Assembly: GCF_001507545.1 (NCBI RefSeq)
Contig: NZ_LQBP01000011.1
Span: forward strand, 39,002-103,001
Length of the DNA: 64,000 nt
Reading direction: 5' to 3'
Source: Ruegeria profundi
GTDB taxonomy: Bacteria > Pseudomonadota > Alphaproteobacteria > Rhodobacterales > Rhodobacteraceae
Under the pieces are notes generated by a model, which saw nothing but the letters and a program-made list of their open reading frames with translations, ran no database searches and was not told the DNA's origin. Position 1 is the stretch's first letter. Each line of letters opens with the position of its first letter. Made by a program: the position numbers and the translations under genes. This document shows positions 54,856 to 63,710 of this stretch, piece after piece.

Positions 54856-55511
54856 GGCCCGTCGTGGCGAGCGGCTCGGCCACTCGCCATTTTGATGCGG
54901 TTGTTCGTCTTTCGCGCGGTGGTCGTCGGTGCCGAGCCCGTGTTGACGTTCGACTTTCGGCCAGATTCGGACAAGCGCAGGTCCATCGACGGGCCGCCCC
55001 CGGTCTGTCGATTTGGTGTAGCTTGATGCTGTTACTGAGCGTCGCGATGCCCTTGCAACATCAAACTGCTCAGGAATGAGCGGTAGATGGACAACTTGCG
55101 GCCTGCCGATCGAGCGGCACGTCAAACTCTATACTGTTCGCGTCTGAGCCGCAGGCTCAAGCGGCTGCAAAAGCGCGTTTCTACTTAGACCTAAACACCG
55201 CTCGCGAACTGCTGCTTCGGTGACGCGCGCTGCATCGCAACGACAGGCCCGCCGCGAGTGCGAACGGATGCTGCGTCAGCGAGAGGCTGAAGTTCAAGTT
55301 CGGGCTTGTCTGCTTAGCGGTCACTAATGCCGAACACAGCGAATGACTCCATTGAGCTCTTATCGCCGTTCTACTGTTCTGCTTACCACGGATGGCGGAT
55401 ACTTATTGCGTTTTCAGAGCGAGACCTCCGCCTACCAGCGATTGACGTGGATCATAGCGATGTTGACGCTTGGCGAGTAGTTTGCAACGACTTGGGGTGG
55501 GAGCCTGTGTT
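54856..55511. other. Gene-poor stretch between the integrase remnant and an unknown membrane protein gene
   Basis: About 650 bases. The first 200 continue without a stop in one plus frame (to about 55079) but show no motif and look like sequence trailing the integrase. I see no RNA gene, repeat or terminator. Confidence 0.4.
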
Positions 55512-56483
55512 ATGCTTGACCGGCGAGAAATTGCAGTTCTTGTGATTGCACTGTTCTTTTGGTTGGCTGGGGCTATCGCAGCGTCCGCTGACGTCCCAAT
55601 GTTCTTCTTCGTTGCAACACTCCGCATCTGGTACTGGTGGGCAATCCCGGCAGCAATCATTCTTGAGGCAATTGTTTTTCGGTTTGCCTTTAAAACCACT
55701 TGGCGAATTGCTTTCGGCATTTCGGTTGCTGCGAATTTGGCCAGTGGCGCTTTGGGCGTACCGCTTTACCCCGTTGTCGGGATGATGATGTATACCATTC
55801 TGGCACCTCTGGTAACTGGCATGTTCGGCTATGGAATGGTTGTCGAAGCAGCTGCGACGTTGATTGCCCTGGTTATGCTCGACACAGCAGTGGAACTCTT
55901 AGCATTGGTTCTGATGTATCGTGTTTTCCACGTGCGAGCCTCGATTTTGAACGCTTTGTGGGTCTTTTGTGCCAACTTTATCAGCACGGCTCTACTCGTG
56001 ACCGTCATAACATCCGTGCCAAATCTGCCCGCGCTTGATGGCCAGCCAGAGTATTTGACGCAAGAGCAACTTGATCAAGTCGCGCTGCAATTTTCTGATG
56101 AACTACAACAAATGAACAGAATGGGTGCGGCGCTCTTTCAGGGCGAGCGGATTGACAAGCCAGAGTTGGATCCCAGTTGGCTCGCTGCTCAGCGCGAGGA
56201 AGCTTTATTACGGAACTTCCGCGATCTAGCTATCGTAATTTCAACCGGAGAAGATCGGGAAAATGTCGAGGCAACATTCCTAATCGGCGAAGCTCACGGC
56301 CGAAACCTAATGGCCTGGCAATTCGGTGAGCAAAACGACGCATACGGTTGCTATGAACTCGCGTGCTTCTCGCGGTCAGAGGATGAAAATGGCTCGACAA
56401 TCTACTATACAGCAATGGGTTACTCTGCGTCTGGCTACTCTCTAAGTATAATTGCCACACTCATTGAACGGCCAACGAATTGA
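55512..56483 (+). CDS. Integral membrane protein of unknown function
   Basis: A 323-residue protein. Five or six hydrophobic segments fill residues 5-185 (IAVLVIALFFWLAGAIAASA, WAIPAAIILEAIVFRFAF, IAFGISVAANLASGALGVPL, YTILAPLVTGMFGYGMVVEA, ATLIALVMLDTAVELLALVL). A soluble C-terminal half follows that is rich in Gln, Glu and aromatic residues. The ATG at 55512 has GGGAG eight bases upstream and starts the first helix, so it is preferred to earlier in-frame starts. I do not recognise the family. Lower GC than neighbours hints at an acquired gene. It stands alone. Confidence 0.65.
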   Translation: MLDRREIAVLVIALFFWLAGAIAASADVPMFFFVATLRIWYWWAIPAAIILEAIVFRFAFKTTWRIAFGISVAANLASGALGVPLYPVVGMMMYTILAPLVTGMFGYGMVVEAAATLIALVMLDTAVELLALVLMYRVFHVRASILNALWVFCANFISTALLVTVITSVPNLPALDGQPEYLTQEQLDQVALQFSDELQQMNRMGAALFQGERIDKPELDPSWLAAQREEALLRNFRDLAIVISTGEDRENVEATFLIGEAHGRNLMAWQFGEQNDAYGCYELACFSRSEDENGSTIYYTAMGYSASGYSLSIIATLIERPTN

Positions 56484-56839
56484 AGATGCATAGTACGGTT
56501 CATTTTAGTTGGACGTCGCGCAGAGCCCGATTTCGCGCCATCGGCTAACGGCAGAAAAGTCCAGAGCCTTCGCATTTTAAATTGGGTGGCGCCCATCCAT
56601 GATTTGATCGTGCCGTAGGGGTCCCGACGGTCATGCTGCGTAGCTCCAATTTCCACAAAGCCCCGGACAAACCAAACCTCCGGTTCGTTTCAAGCAACCA
56701 GCGGTGCGGCGCGTCAAACCTGCAGTTCGCTGTGTGAGCGAATTTAGCGGTAAACTGAACCTACGCAGAGCTGACAATCCAGCTGCATAATGCAAGTTAG
56801 GCAGGGCGCTTTGAAGCGTCCTGCCCGGTGGCCCTCTTC
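56484..56839. other. Intergenic stretch between convergent genes
   Basis: About 350 bases between the plus-strand membrane protein gene and the minus-strand alkylsulfatase gene. I see no supported gene and no clear terminator with a T-run. Confidence 0.4.
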
Positions 56840-58945
56840 CTACTCAGGAATGGTTGCTCCGGTAGCGGCCTCATACGCATTCGCCGCAAGCGATACGGCG
56901 TCGTGATCGCTGGTTCCGGGCAGGACCTCAAAGAGAGGATCGAAATCGACCATCTTCTGAGCAAGCTGCCCGAGGATCGAAACATCACCCTCGGCCTGGA
57001 TTGTGCCATCGCCAATCAGGGCCTCGAACTCGGCTTCACCTATCATGACCCGTTCAAGATCCGCGCGGTTCACTACCAGCGTCAGATCCGGGTCATCGGC
57101 AAGGAAGCCCTCGATATTGGTCAGCGTCGCGTTGGCGAGTTCGAGAATGAACTTCTCGCCATTGTCGGGCGTGACGATGTTCACGGTAAATTCCAAACCC
57201 TCCGCCTGGCGACTGTCCATTCGGATACCAAGGAAGTTCAGAAACATTTCCGTCGACATTGCTCGGATCACGTCAGGCCCCGAAGTGCTCGCCCGCTCGC
57301 CCGCGGGAATGCCAGACCGAAGCTCATAGGCACCTGCAAGGAAGCTGTTGCGCAGGCCCGGGTTCTCCTGCTGGTACCCCAGTTGCTCGAATGCATCGGC
57401 AAGCGCGTCCTTGGCCTCTTGATTTCCTGGTTCGGCATGGACCAGTTTGTCGAGGATCTCGGTCGCCTGCCGATATTCACCCGCCTCATGCAGTTCCGCT
57501 GCTTTGGCGAGGATCGGGCCGGATCCACCCATCATTTCGACATAAAGCGGCGCGCTGTCGGCGGGGGTGTGGGGGATCAGTGTGGTCGGGTTGCAATCCC
57601 AAAATCCAAGGTAACGCTGGATCACACCGCGTGAGTTATGTTGCGGCGAACCGTGATAGCCTCGTGTGTGCCATGTCTGTTTGAGCCCCTCGGACGGCTC
57701 ATAGACCTCGTGAATCTGATTGATCGTCACCCCTTGGTTCGCATAATGCAGCACCTGGTTGTTCATATGGGCATAGACGTCGCGTTGCGCGCGGAGCACC
57801 TCTTGAACGCGGTCGTTTCCCCAACGCGGCCAATGGTGGGAGGCGAAGAGCACCTCGGCTTCGGTGCCGAACAGGTACAGAGCGCGTGCGATGTACTTCG
57901 ACCAGCGCAGCGGGTCGCGGACCGGCGCACCGCGCAATGTGTAGATATTGTGAAGCGAGGAAACGACGTTTTCAGCCATCCAAAGCGCCTTCATCTCGGG
58001 GATATAGGTATTCATCTCCGATGGCGCCTCGGTGTCAGGCGTGTTCTGGAAAACCATACGAACTCCGTCCACATCGAGGTATTCGATATCGGCTTCCACG
58101 ATTTTCGACGGGGCAATCAGCCCAACTTCGCCCGCCGAGACACCCTGACCCAAGCCCTGGGTCACAAACCCATGCGGCGCGACGGGCAACACCTGACCGT
58201 ATTGGAATGACAGCCGCCGGTTCATTGCATTACCAGCATAGACGTTCTCGGAGATGGTGAATTCCATAAAGTCGCGCGGGGCAATGATCTCGACCTTGCC
58301 GGCGCGCACATCCGCTTCATCGACAATCCCGCGCACGCCTCCCCAATGATCGGTATGGGAATGGGAATAGATCACGGCCGTGAGCGGCAATCCCTCACCC
58401 CGGTGTTCCTGAAAGAACTCCCACGCGGCACGGGCGACCTCGGCCGAGATCAGCGGATCGAAACAGATCCAGCCCGTTTCCCCCCGGACAAAGGAAATCT
58501 GCGAAAGATCGAAGCCGCGGACCTGATAGATTTGCCCCTCGAGCACCTCATAAAGCCCATAATCCTGATTTAGCCGCGCCTGGCGCAACATGGACGGATG
58601 GATGCTGTCCCATTCCCTGTCTTCGTTCAGGAAGTCGAAACGGGCCTTGTCCCAGGCGACATGTCCGGCATCCGCCATGATCTGTTTTTGCGGCATCTCA
58701 GCGATCAAGCCGCGGGCCTGCTCGTCGAAGTCTCGCGTATCTGAAAAGGGCAAAGTCTCGCGCGCTTCGGCGAGGATGCGTAGAGTATGCTCGGACGGCG
58801 CTTTGCCTTTGGGATGGAAATGTTCCGGCAAGGGCGCGGCCCCCTGTGCCCGGGCAAGACCGTCCTCTCCAAGCATGGCTGGTGCCACGGCAAACGCGGC
58901 TCCGAGTGCAGGTGCAGATTTGATGAAATCGCGACGTGTGGTCAT
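56840..58945 (-). CDS. TAT-exported alkylsulfatase, metallo-beta-lactamase fold (SdsA1/YjcS type)
   Basis: A 701-residue sulfatase that hydrolyses primary or secondary alkyl sulfates, such as SDS, to alcohol and sulfate in the periplasm. A twin-arginine signal (TTRRDFIKSAPALGAAFAVA) starts it. The MBL zinc motif is YSHSHTDHWGG (His195-His200), with NTPDTEAPSEMNTYIPE and FASHHWPRWGN as further metal ligands. A dimerisation region follows with WHTRGYHGSPQHNSRGVIQR, and the C-terminal 130 residues are the SCP2-like domain that holds the alkyl chain. All three SdsA1 domains are present at normal length. The AraC gene 164 bases upstream probably controls it. Confidence 0.95.
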   Translation of the reverse strand: MTTRRDFIKSAPALGAAFAVAPAMLGEDGLARAQGAAPLPEHFHPKGKAPSEHTLRILAEARETLPFSDTRDFDEQARGLIAEMPQKQIMADAGHVAWDKARFDFLNEDREWDSIHPSMLRQARLNQDYGLYEVLEGQIYQVRGFDLSQISFVRGETGWICFDPLISAEVARAAWEFFQEHRGEGLPLTAVIYSHSHTDHWGGVRGIVDEADVRAGKVEIIAPRDFMEFTISENVYAGNAMNRRLSFQYGQVLPVAPHGFVTQGLGQGVSAGEVGLIAPSKIVEADIEYLDVDGVRMVFQNTPDTEAPSEMNTYIPEMKALWMAENVVSSLHNIYTLRGAPVRDPLRWSKYIARALYLFGTEAEVLFASHHWPRWGNDRVQEVLRAQRDVYAHMNNQVLHYANQGVTINQIHEVYEPSEGLKQTWHTRGYHGSPQHNSRGVIQRYLGFWDCNPTTLIPHTPADSAPLYVEMMGGSGPILAKAAELHEAGEYRQATEILDKLVHAEPGNQEAKDALADAFEQLGYQQENPGLRNSFLAGAYELRSGIPAGERASTSGPDVIRAMSTEMFLNFLGIRMDSRQAEGLEFTVNIVTPDNGEKFILELANATLTNIEGFLADDPDLTLVVNRADLERVMIGEAEFEALIGDGTIQAEGDVSILGQLAQKMVDFDPLFEVLPGTSDHDAVSLAANAYEAATGATIPE

Positions 58946-59109
58946 TATTTCCTCCTCTCAAAATAAACGGGTCGCATCGATGCGTAGCCCTAAAGGCCTG
59001 ATCAGACACGCCGCTCGGTCAATGCCCGAACCAGTCTATAGGCGCCCCTGTACCTGTCCACAGGAAAACAGCTGTCATTTCGCGACAATCAGAGGCCACC
59101 CTGAATCTT

Positions 59110-60123
59110 TCACGAGGTGTCGACTGCCTTCGACCGGAAATCTGTCGGAGTCACATTTTGCCATTTGCGGAATGCACGTGTGAAGTTTTCAGGCTCGGTG
59201 TAGCCAAGCTCCATCGCGATGGTTTTGACAGGGAGATCCGTCTCGGACAGGAACGCAATCGCACGTCTGCGCCGTGCATTTTCCAGCAAATCTTGATAGG
59301 TCAGGCCACGTTTCGCCAGCTTTCGCTGAAGCGTTCTTGGGCCTATGTCGATGACTTTCGCACAACCATCCAGATCGACCTCGCCATCCATCAGACGCAG
59401 GTCGATCACCTCAAGCAGGCCGTCGCATCGCTCCGCGTTCGTTCGATCTTGGCTGGTTTTGAGGTCAAGTGACAGGAGTGGGCGCGTAAAGGGGAGACCT
59501 GAGACCAGTCGCGCTTCGAGATCCGTCTTTCGAACAGCTACACCGAAATTCGGTCGGCCAAAAAGAATCTTCGCATCCACCAAGGCCTCCAGCCTGTCGA
59601 TCTTGGCTGGCTGGTCGTAGTCGACCTCAACCCAGTCGGGCCGCCAGTTCGCGCCCAGAAAGCCGCGAAAGAAAACCAGGACCGTCTCAAAAAGATGATC
59701 AGTAAAATGCCGAACGGTTTCTACCTTCGCCAATCCGCTTTCATAACACCAGACGAGATGGTCCTTGTGTTCCGCCAAGTACATTCGGCTGCCGATTTCA
59801 TGCGCGGGCAAGGTGGCGCACACACGTTTAAGCGCCTGACCCAGATTTGGGGCACAATAGGCAAAACCTGCCCACGGCCCATAGTGCTGCGCTGTCGTTC
59901 TGGCGCCAAGCTGCACTCCAAACTCGTCACACCCTACCGTCCGGCCAGCGGCTTCGATCACGCGGATCATTTTGGCCAGTGGAATCCGGCGATCCGGCGC
60001 GCAAAGAACACTGAGTGGAAGATCATGGCGCCGCAAGATCGTCCGCAGCGCCTTTGCGCTGGCCATCTCCTCGACCATTCGCGGGAAGTTCCCCCATCCC
60101 CTGATTGTCGTCATCGGCACCAT
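59110..60123 (-). CDS. AraC-family transcriptional regulator with arabinose-binding-type N-domain
   Basis: A 337-residue regulator. The N-terminal two thirds are the AraC_binding-2 type sensor domain (GCDEFGVQLGARTTAQHYGP, WAGFAYCAPNLGQALKRVCA). The C-terminal 100 residues carry two helix-turn-helix units, GPRTLQRKLAKRGLTYQDLL and VKTIAMELGYTEPENFTRAF, followed by RKWQNVTPTDFR. It lies upstream of the alkylsulfatase on the same strand, so the natural guess is activation of that gene by an alkyl sulfate or its alcohol. The start may instead be the ATG at 60114. Confidence 0.93.
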   Translation of the reverse strand: MVPMTTIRGWGNFPRMVEEMASAKALRTILRRHDLPLSVLCAPDRRIPLAKMIRVIEAAGRTVGCDEFGVQLGARTTAQHYGPWAGFAYCAPNLGQALKRVCATLPAHEIGSRMYLAEHKDHLVWCYESGLAKVETVRHFTDHLFETVLVFFRGFLGANWRPDWVEVDYDQPAKIDRLEALVDAKILFGRPNFGVAVRKTDLEARLVSGLPFTRPLLSLDLKTSQDRTNAERCDGLLEVIDLRLMDGEVDLDGCAKVIDIGPRTLQRKLAKRGLTYQDLLENARRRRAIAFLSETDLPVKTIAMELGYTEPENFTRAFRKWQNVTPTDFRSKAVDTS

Positions 60124-60647
60124 GTGGTTAAATTTCTCTCGTCATCCGATGGTCTTATGTCCCGCGTGTTGCGCGTCCCGGGGTGGTTGAGATGAAAGGG
60201 AGCGGCGATTGTGATTGGTTCTCCGATTCCTTTAACGGATATCATAAATTCGTGCGAAAAGCAGCTTGCTGCGCGCGCGTATGCCCCTGTCTCAGCCGTC
60301 CCAAGCGTCGCGGCGTGCCGAGTGAGACCGATGTCGGGCTTTGATCTCGGAGCTGACTTGCGGCGACACAGAATTGTTCCCGATCCTGCCGCCTTTTGAA
60401 TGTGGGTTACGAAATTGGCAACCAAACTGGTTCGCATCCGCGGAGAAAGCTCGCCTTCCGGCGGCCTGCACCATCTGTAAAGTTCGGTACAGATGCGCAA
60501 GTTCGTTCAAGAACGGCTGCTTTCGCTTCCCAAGGGCTGGACCTAGACACTCGCAGCGAAGGTCTGCTTCCCGCTGATCCTGTTGAAAAACATCGTGTTG
60601 CGAGCGCGGAAAGTGGTGTTCTGAACTGAAGACGAGCGCCTTTTTAG
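60124..60647. other. Intergenic stretch with no supported gene
   Basis: About 520 bases between the AraC gene and a transposase tail. Frames up to about 120 codons are present on both strands but carry no motif or ribosome site. Part is probably decayed insertion-sequence DNA, given the transposase end next to it. Confidence 0.4.
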
Positions 60648-60875
60648 TCACGCTTTGCACGTGTGCTGCTGTGCAGGACAGATCTTAGTCAATATGCGGA
60701 GGTTTTGGGCGGTGGTGGTGAGGACGAATTCGTCACTTGCGCCGCATAGGCCACGTAATCGGAGGCGTCCGACGCCAAGGATGCGTTTGAGCTGGACGAA
60801 GAGCATCTCGACTTTCTTTCGGAGTTTCATCGAGAAGTCGTACTGCCTTGTCGTGGCAATGTCGCGGGCGACCTG
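60648..60875 (-). mobile_element. Transposase C-terminal remnant (IS1182/IS5-like)
   Basis: About 75 codons match the C-terminus of IS1182/IS5-like transposases: DIATTRQYDFSMKLRKKVEM, LFVQLKRILGVGRLRLRG, and DEFVLTTTAQNLRILTKI. Stops (TGA) lie right upstream in frame, and nothing of the catalytic DDE core is present, so it cannot move. I could not identify terminal inverted repeats. Confidence 0.75.
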
Positions 60876-61095
60876 TCACATTCATGTGCGGCCGTTAGCA
60901 TGCAGCATCATGATTGGGCGACTCACAATGCGGCCGGAGCAGGGGGTAATCAAGTTCAGGATGATTCACGTGAACCTTGCGGGAACATGTCTGCACGGAT
61001 TTTGCACGCGTATCAGGTGCAGTTCCTTAAATGTTCCCGGAAATTTGAAAAAACTCCCTATTTTTCTGGTGCGGTAAAAAACTGAAAAAAACGCC

Positions 61096-61124
61096 TTGTT
61101 TCTCTAGGTTCCGGCAAATATACG
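61096..61124 (+). promoter_or_regulatory. Candidate promoter of tRNA-Ser
   Basis: TTGTTT (61096-61101) and TATACG (61119-61124) are separated by exactly 17 bases, and the tRNA begins seven bases after the -10 box. Both hexamers match four or five of six consensus positions. Confidence 0.5.
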
Positions 61125-61131
61125 GATCAGC

Positions 61132-61221
61132 GGAGACGTGGCCGAGTGGTCGAAGGCGCTCCCCTGCTAAGGGAGTAGGCGGGAAACCGTCTCGAGGGTT
61201 CGAATCCCTTCGTCTCCGCCA
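61132..61221 (+). tRNA. tRNA-Ser (anticodon GCU)
   Basis: The acceptor GGAGACG (61132-61138) pairs with CGTCTCC (61211-61217). The anticodon arm CTCCC-CTGCTAA-GGGAG gives anticodon GCU (reads AGC/AGU), and GGTTCGAATCC forms the T arm. A long variable arm makes it class II, as expected for serine. CCA (61219-61221) is encoded. It is the apparent integration target of the element that starts right after it. Confidence 0.95.
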
Positions 61222-61368
61222 TCAACCTATTTGAGTGAATTATCATGGCATGTTCAACATGCCGTAAACTCAAATATAATCGGCACTTACTATTTTGTAG
61301 TATCATCTTGAGTTTGACTGAATTGTCTTTAGTATCTTTCGTTGAGTGGTATATTTTGTGGTATTTTC

Positions 61369-62556
61369 ATGTCTGCGCTTGGCGGGAAGCTGACAAAGAA
61401 GCTGGTAGAGAATCTCGGCCCGGGTCGGCATGGTGACGGTTCTGGCCTGTATCTCGTTGTCGATCCATCGGGCGCACGGCGTTGGATCGTGCGCGTAACG
61501 GTCAAGGGGCAGAAGAACCGCAAGGGCGCACCGCTACGAACGGATTTTGGATTGGGCGGTGCTGATGTTGTCACTTTGAATCAGGCCCGCGAGAGGGCAT
61601 TGGAATACAGGCGGATGGCGAAAGCCGGGTTAAACCCTCGGTTCAACGCCCAGCGTGAAATCCCGACCTTTGAGGAACTCAGCCGTCAGGTTCACATTGA
61701 CCGCCTGCCAACATGGAAGAATGCCAAGCATGGCCAGCAATGGCTCAACACCTTGCGCGACTATGCGTTCCCCAAGATCGGTCGAATGCCCGTGGACAGC
61801 ATCGATCAGCCCGAAGTGCTGATGTGCTTGTCCCCTATCTGGACCGAGAAACACGAAACCGCAAAGCGACTGTCTCAACGGATCAAGACAGTGCTCGACG
61901 TGGCAAAGTCCAAGGGCTTCCGCTCGGGAGAGAACCCGGTGACCGCGATCCGCGAAGGTAAGGTGCTGCCCACCGTCAAAGCCAAGGTGCAGCACCACGA
62001 CGCGATGCCGTGGCAAGAGGTGCCTGCGTTTTATGCCGAGTTACGGACCCGCTCTGCCATGGCCGCCAAGGCGCTGCAGTTCACCATTCTGACTGCCTGC
62101 CGGACCTCAGAGGTGCTGGAGATGAAATGGCCCGAGGTCGATGTCGATGCGCGACTGTGGACCATACCTGCGGAGCGCATGAAAGGCGGACAGGTCCATC
62201 GTGTTCCTCTCACCAACGAAATGCTGGCCATTCTGGAGCCGCTGCGCGCGTTGGCCTCTGACTATGTGTTTGAGGGGCAAAAGCGGCATCAGCCCTTGTC
62301 GAACATGTCTATGTTGATGCTGCTGCGCCGAATGCGGCAGGATGGTGTCACGGTGCATGGATTCCGCAGCTCGTTTCGGGATTGGGCGGCGGAGGCTGCA
62401 GACGCACCACGCGAACTGGCAGAGGCGGCCTTAGCCCATCAGATTGGGTCGGACGTGGAACGGGCTTACGCGCGGTCAGATTTATTAGAGCGCCGACGCG
62501 AACTTATGCACAGTTGGTCAAGCTACTTATACAAGCGTGATGGCGCCGATGGCTAA
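61369..62556 (+). CDS. Tyrosine-type site-specific integrase
   Basis: A 395-residue integrase of the P4/DUF4102 type. The N-terminal arm-binding domain reads LTKKLVENLGPGRHGDGSGL, then YLVVDPSGARRWIVRV (residues 8-45). A core-binding domain follows to about 190. The catalytic domain has the first Arg in ILTACRTSEVLEMKW, the HGFRSSFRDWAAE box (His-x-x-Arg), the third box histidine in ALAHQIGSDVERAYARSD, and the tyrosine in that last motif. All residues are intact, so it should be active. The ATG at 61369 is preferred to an upstream TTG because the family starts here. Confidence 0.93.
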   Translation: MSALGGKLTKKLVENLGPGRHGDGSGLYLVVDPSGARRWIVRVTVKGQKNRKGAPLRTDFGLGGADVVTLNQARERALEYRRMAKAGLNPRFNAQREIPTFEELSRQVHIDRLPTWKNAKHGQQWLNTLRDYAFPKIGRMPVDSIDQPEVLMCLSPIWTEKHETAKRLSQRIKTVLDVAKSKGFRSGENPVTAIREGKVLPTVKAKVQHHDAMPWQEVPAFYAELRTRSAMAAKALQFTILTACRTSEVLEMKWPEVDVDARLWTIPAERMKGGQVHRVPLTNEMLAILEPLRALASDYVFEGQKRHQPLSNMSMLMLLRRMRQDGVTVHGFRSSFRDWAAEAADAPRELAEAALAHQIGSDVERAYARSDLLERRRELMHSWSSYLYKRDGADG

Positions 62557-62878
62557 AGTGGAGACAATACTGGCATTGAGATTCGTGTTGGCCGAGAAGG
62601 TTTACCCAATGCAACCCGAACTGGTTCGAAATGACACAAAGACTGCGCAACTAGTGCATCGTTACGTTCAGAAAGTTCAGTCTGAAACCCATGAATGGTG
62701 GCGAAAAAAGGCCACGGAAAGATCTAGGTTAGAAGACGAACTTTTGGATTCCAGATTTGCTTTAGAACCTTTGTTCAACATTTCCGAGGATACTTTGAGA
62801 AAGTACATTGCGGAGCTTTGGAAAATTGGAGAGTTCACCGGCGACCTCTGCTTTCGCAGTGTCAAGAGCAAAGAGTGA
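62540..62878 (+). CDS. Small hypothetical protein downstream of the integrase
   Basis: A 112-residue protein overlapping the end of the integrase gene by 17 bases. It is highly charged, with RKKATERSRLEDELLDSRFA, then FNISEDTLRKYIAELWKIG that looks like a short helix-turn-helix. No family recognised. Base use is more AT-rich than the integrase. The start could also be the ATG at 62549. Confidence 0.5.
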   Translation: MAPMAKVETILALRFVLAEKVYPMQPELVRNDTKTAQLVHRYVQKVQSETHEWWRKKATERSRLEDELLDSRFALEPLFNISEDTLRKYIAELWKIGEFTGDLCFRSVKSKE

Positions 62879-62975
62879 TTTTTCCGTTTTGGAATAATGG
62901 GATGACTACTGTTCTCAGCTTCTAATTTTTGTGAATATTGGGTGCCATCGAAACTGATCCACGAGGATTTTAACG

Positions 62976-63185
62976 ATGGCAAACGTCTTCAACGACGACC
63001 GGGTCTATTTCCCAGAAGACCCTGAAATGCAATTGCTGGGAAACCGCGAAAAGCTGGCTCAATGGCGCCACCGCATGTGCGGTCCGGCCTTCATCCGCAT
63101 CGGTCGGCGGATCGCCTATCACGGCGCTGATCTAAACGCCTGGCTAGCGGCGCGGCGCACCGATCCCAACAACGAGGCTGCGTAA
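62976..63185 (+). CDS. AlpA/excisionase-like small DNA-binding protein
   Basis: A 69-residue protein with a MerR-like helix-turn-helix plus wing: LAQWRHRMCGPAFIRIGRRI, then AYHGADLNAWLAARR is the classic AlpA/HTH_17 ending. Such proteins control integrase or excision in integrated elements. GAGG lies nine bases before the ATG. A strong hairpin terminator follows eight bases after the stop. Confidence 0.8.
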   Translation: MANVFNDDRVYFPEDPEMQLLGNREKLAQWRHRMCGPAFIRIGRRIAYHGADLNAWLAARRTDPNNEAA

Positions 63186-63376
63186 TGAAAAACCCCAACT
63201 CCAGGCGCGGAGATGGGGCTTTTCCAGTGACATCAACTGCCACCCTAGCAAGTTCAGTTGATGCCACAGGATGCCCCGCGCCGACAAGACAAAACGAGCG
63301 CCGGTACTACTGGTCGCCCCTAAGCCAATCGGTCGAACGTGTGATCATTCGGCAAGGACGGATCGAGCATGGCTGA
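63185..63376 (+). CDS. Doubtful small open frame in the element
   Basis: A 63-codon frame whose end, RYYWSPLSQSVERVIIRQGR, overlaps the next gene start (ATGG). But its apparent ATG lies in front of a terminator-like hairpin inside its own first codons. If real, it more likely starts later, for example at an internal TTG or GTG, or is not translated. No family recognised. Confidence 0.3.
   Translation: MKNPNSRRGDGAFPVTSTATLASSVDATGCPAPTRQNERRYYWSPLSQSVERVIIRQGRIEHG
63193..63223 (+). terminator. Rho-independent terminator after the AlpA-like gene
   Basis: CCCCAACTCC pairs with GGAGATGGGG (one mismatch) around a six-base loop at 63193-63218, followed by CTTTT. It lies eight bases after the stop of the small DNA-binding protein gene, so that gene is probably a single transcription unit. 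Confidence 0.7.
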
Positions 63377-63710
63377 TTTCTCCTACTCCACACCGCGCAA
63401 CAAAATTCACAACAAGGGGCCTTTCACTGGCCCGCTTACCCGAACCGATCATCGGGAAACTGCTGAGAACTACCGGGGCGAGTTCTTTCGCCTCGGCATT
63501 TACCGGGTTGCCGTTTGCCGGGATTGCATCCAATGGCTGTTTCAGCGTCAGAGGCCCCAATTTCAGACCGGGGGAGCGGCCTGGGACACGCTCGGGTACT
63601 GTGTGTCCAAATCCGGTCTAACCCGGCTCGTCCGGGCTCATATCGGCTGTGACATTCCCGAACTGGATGCTTTGCCCGGACACTTCCAGCGGAGGTGTCG
63701 CGATGAGTAG
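63369..63710 (+). CDS. Hypothetical protein of the element
   Basis: A 113-residue protein with YRGEFFRLGIYRVAVCRDCI and GYCVSKSGLTRLVRAHIGCD. The two Cys pairs could suggest a metal site but the spacing is not a standard finger. No family recognised. It overlaps the next start by eight bases, so they are probably co-transcribed. Confidence 0.55.
   Translation: MADFSYSTPRNKIHNKGPFTGPLTRTDHRETAENYRGEFFRLGIYRVAVCRDCIQWLFQRQRPQFQTGGAAWDTLGYCVSKSGLTRLVRAHIGCDIPELDALPGHFQRRCRDE

Noticed and set aside
54651..55079. 142-codon plus-strand frame
   Set aside because: Its middle (VRYLGVALEDALGIAE) belongs to the integrase remnant in a shifted frame; the remainder has no motif.
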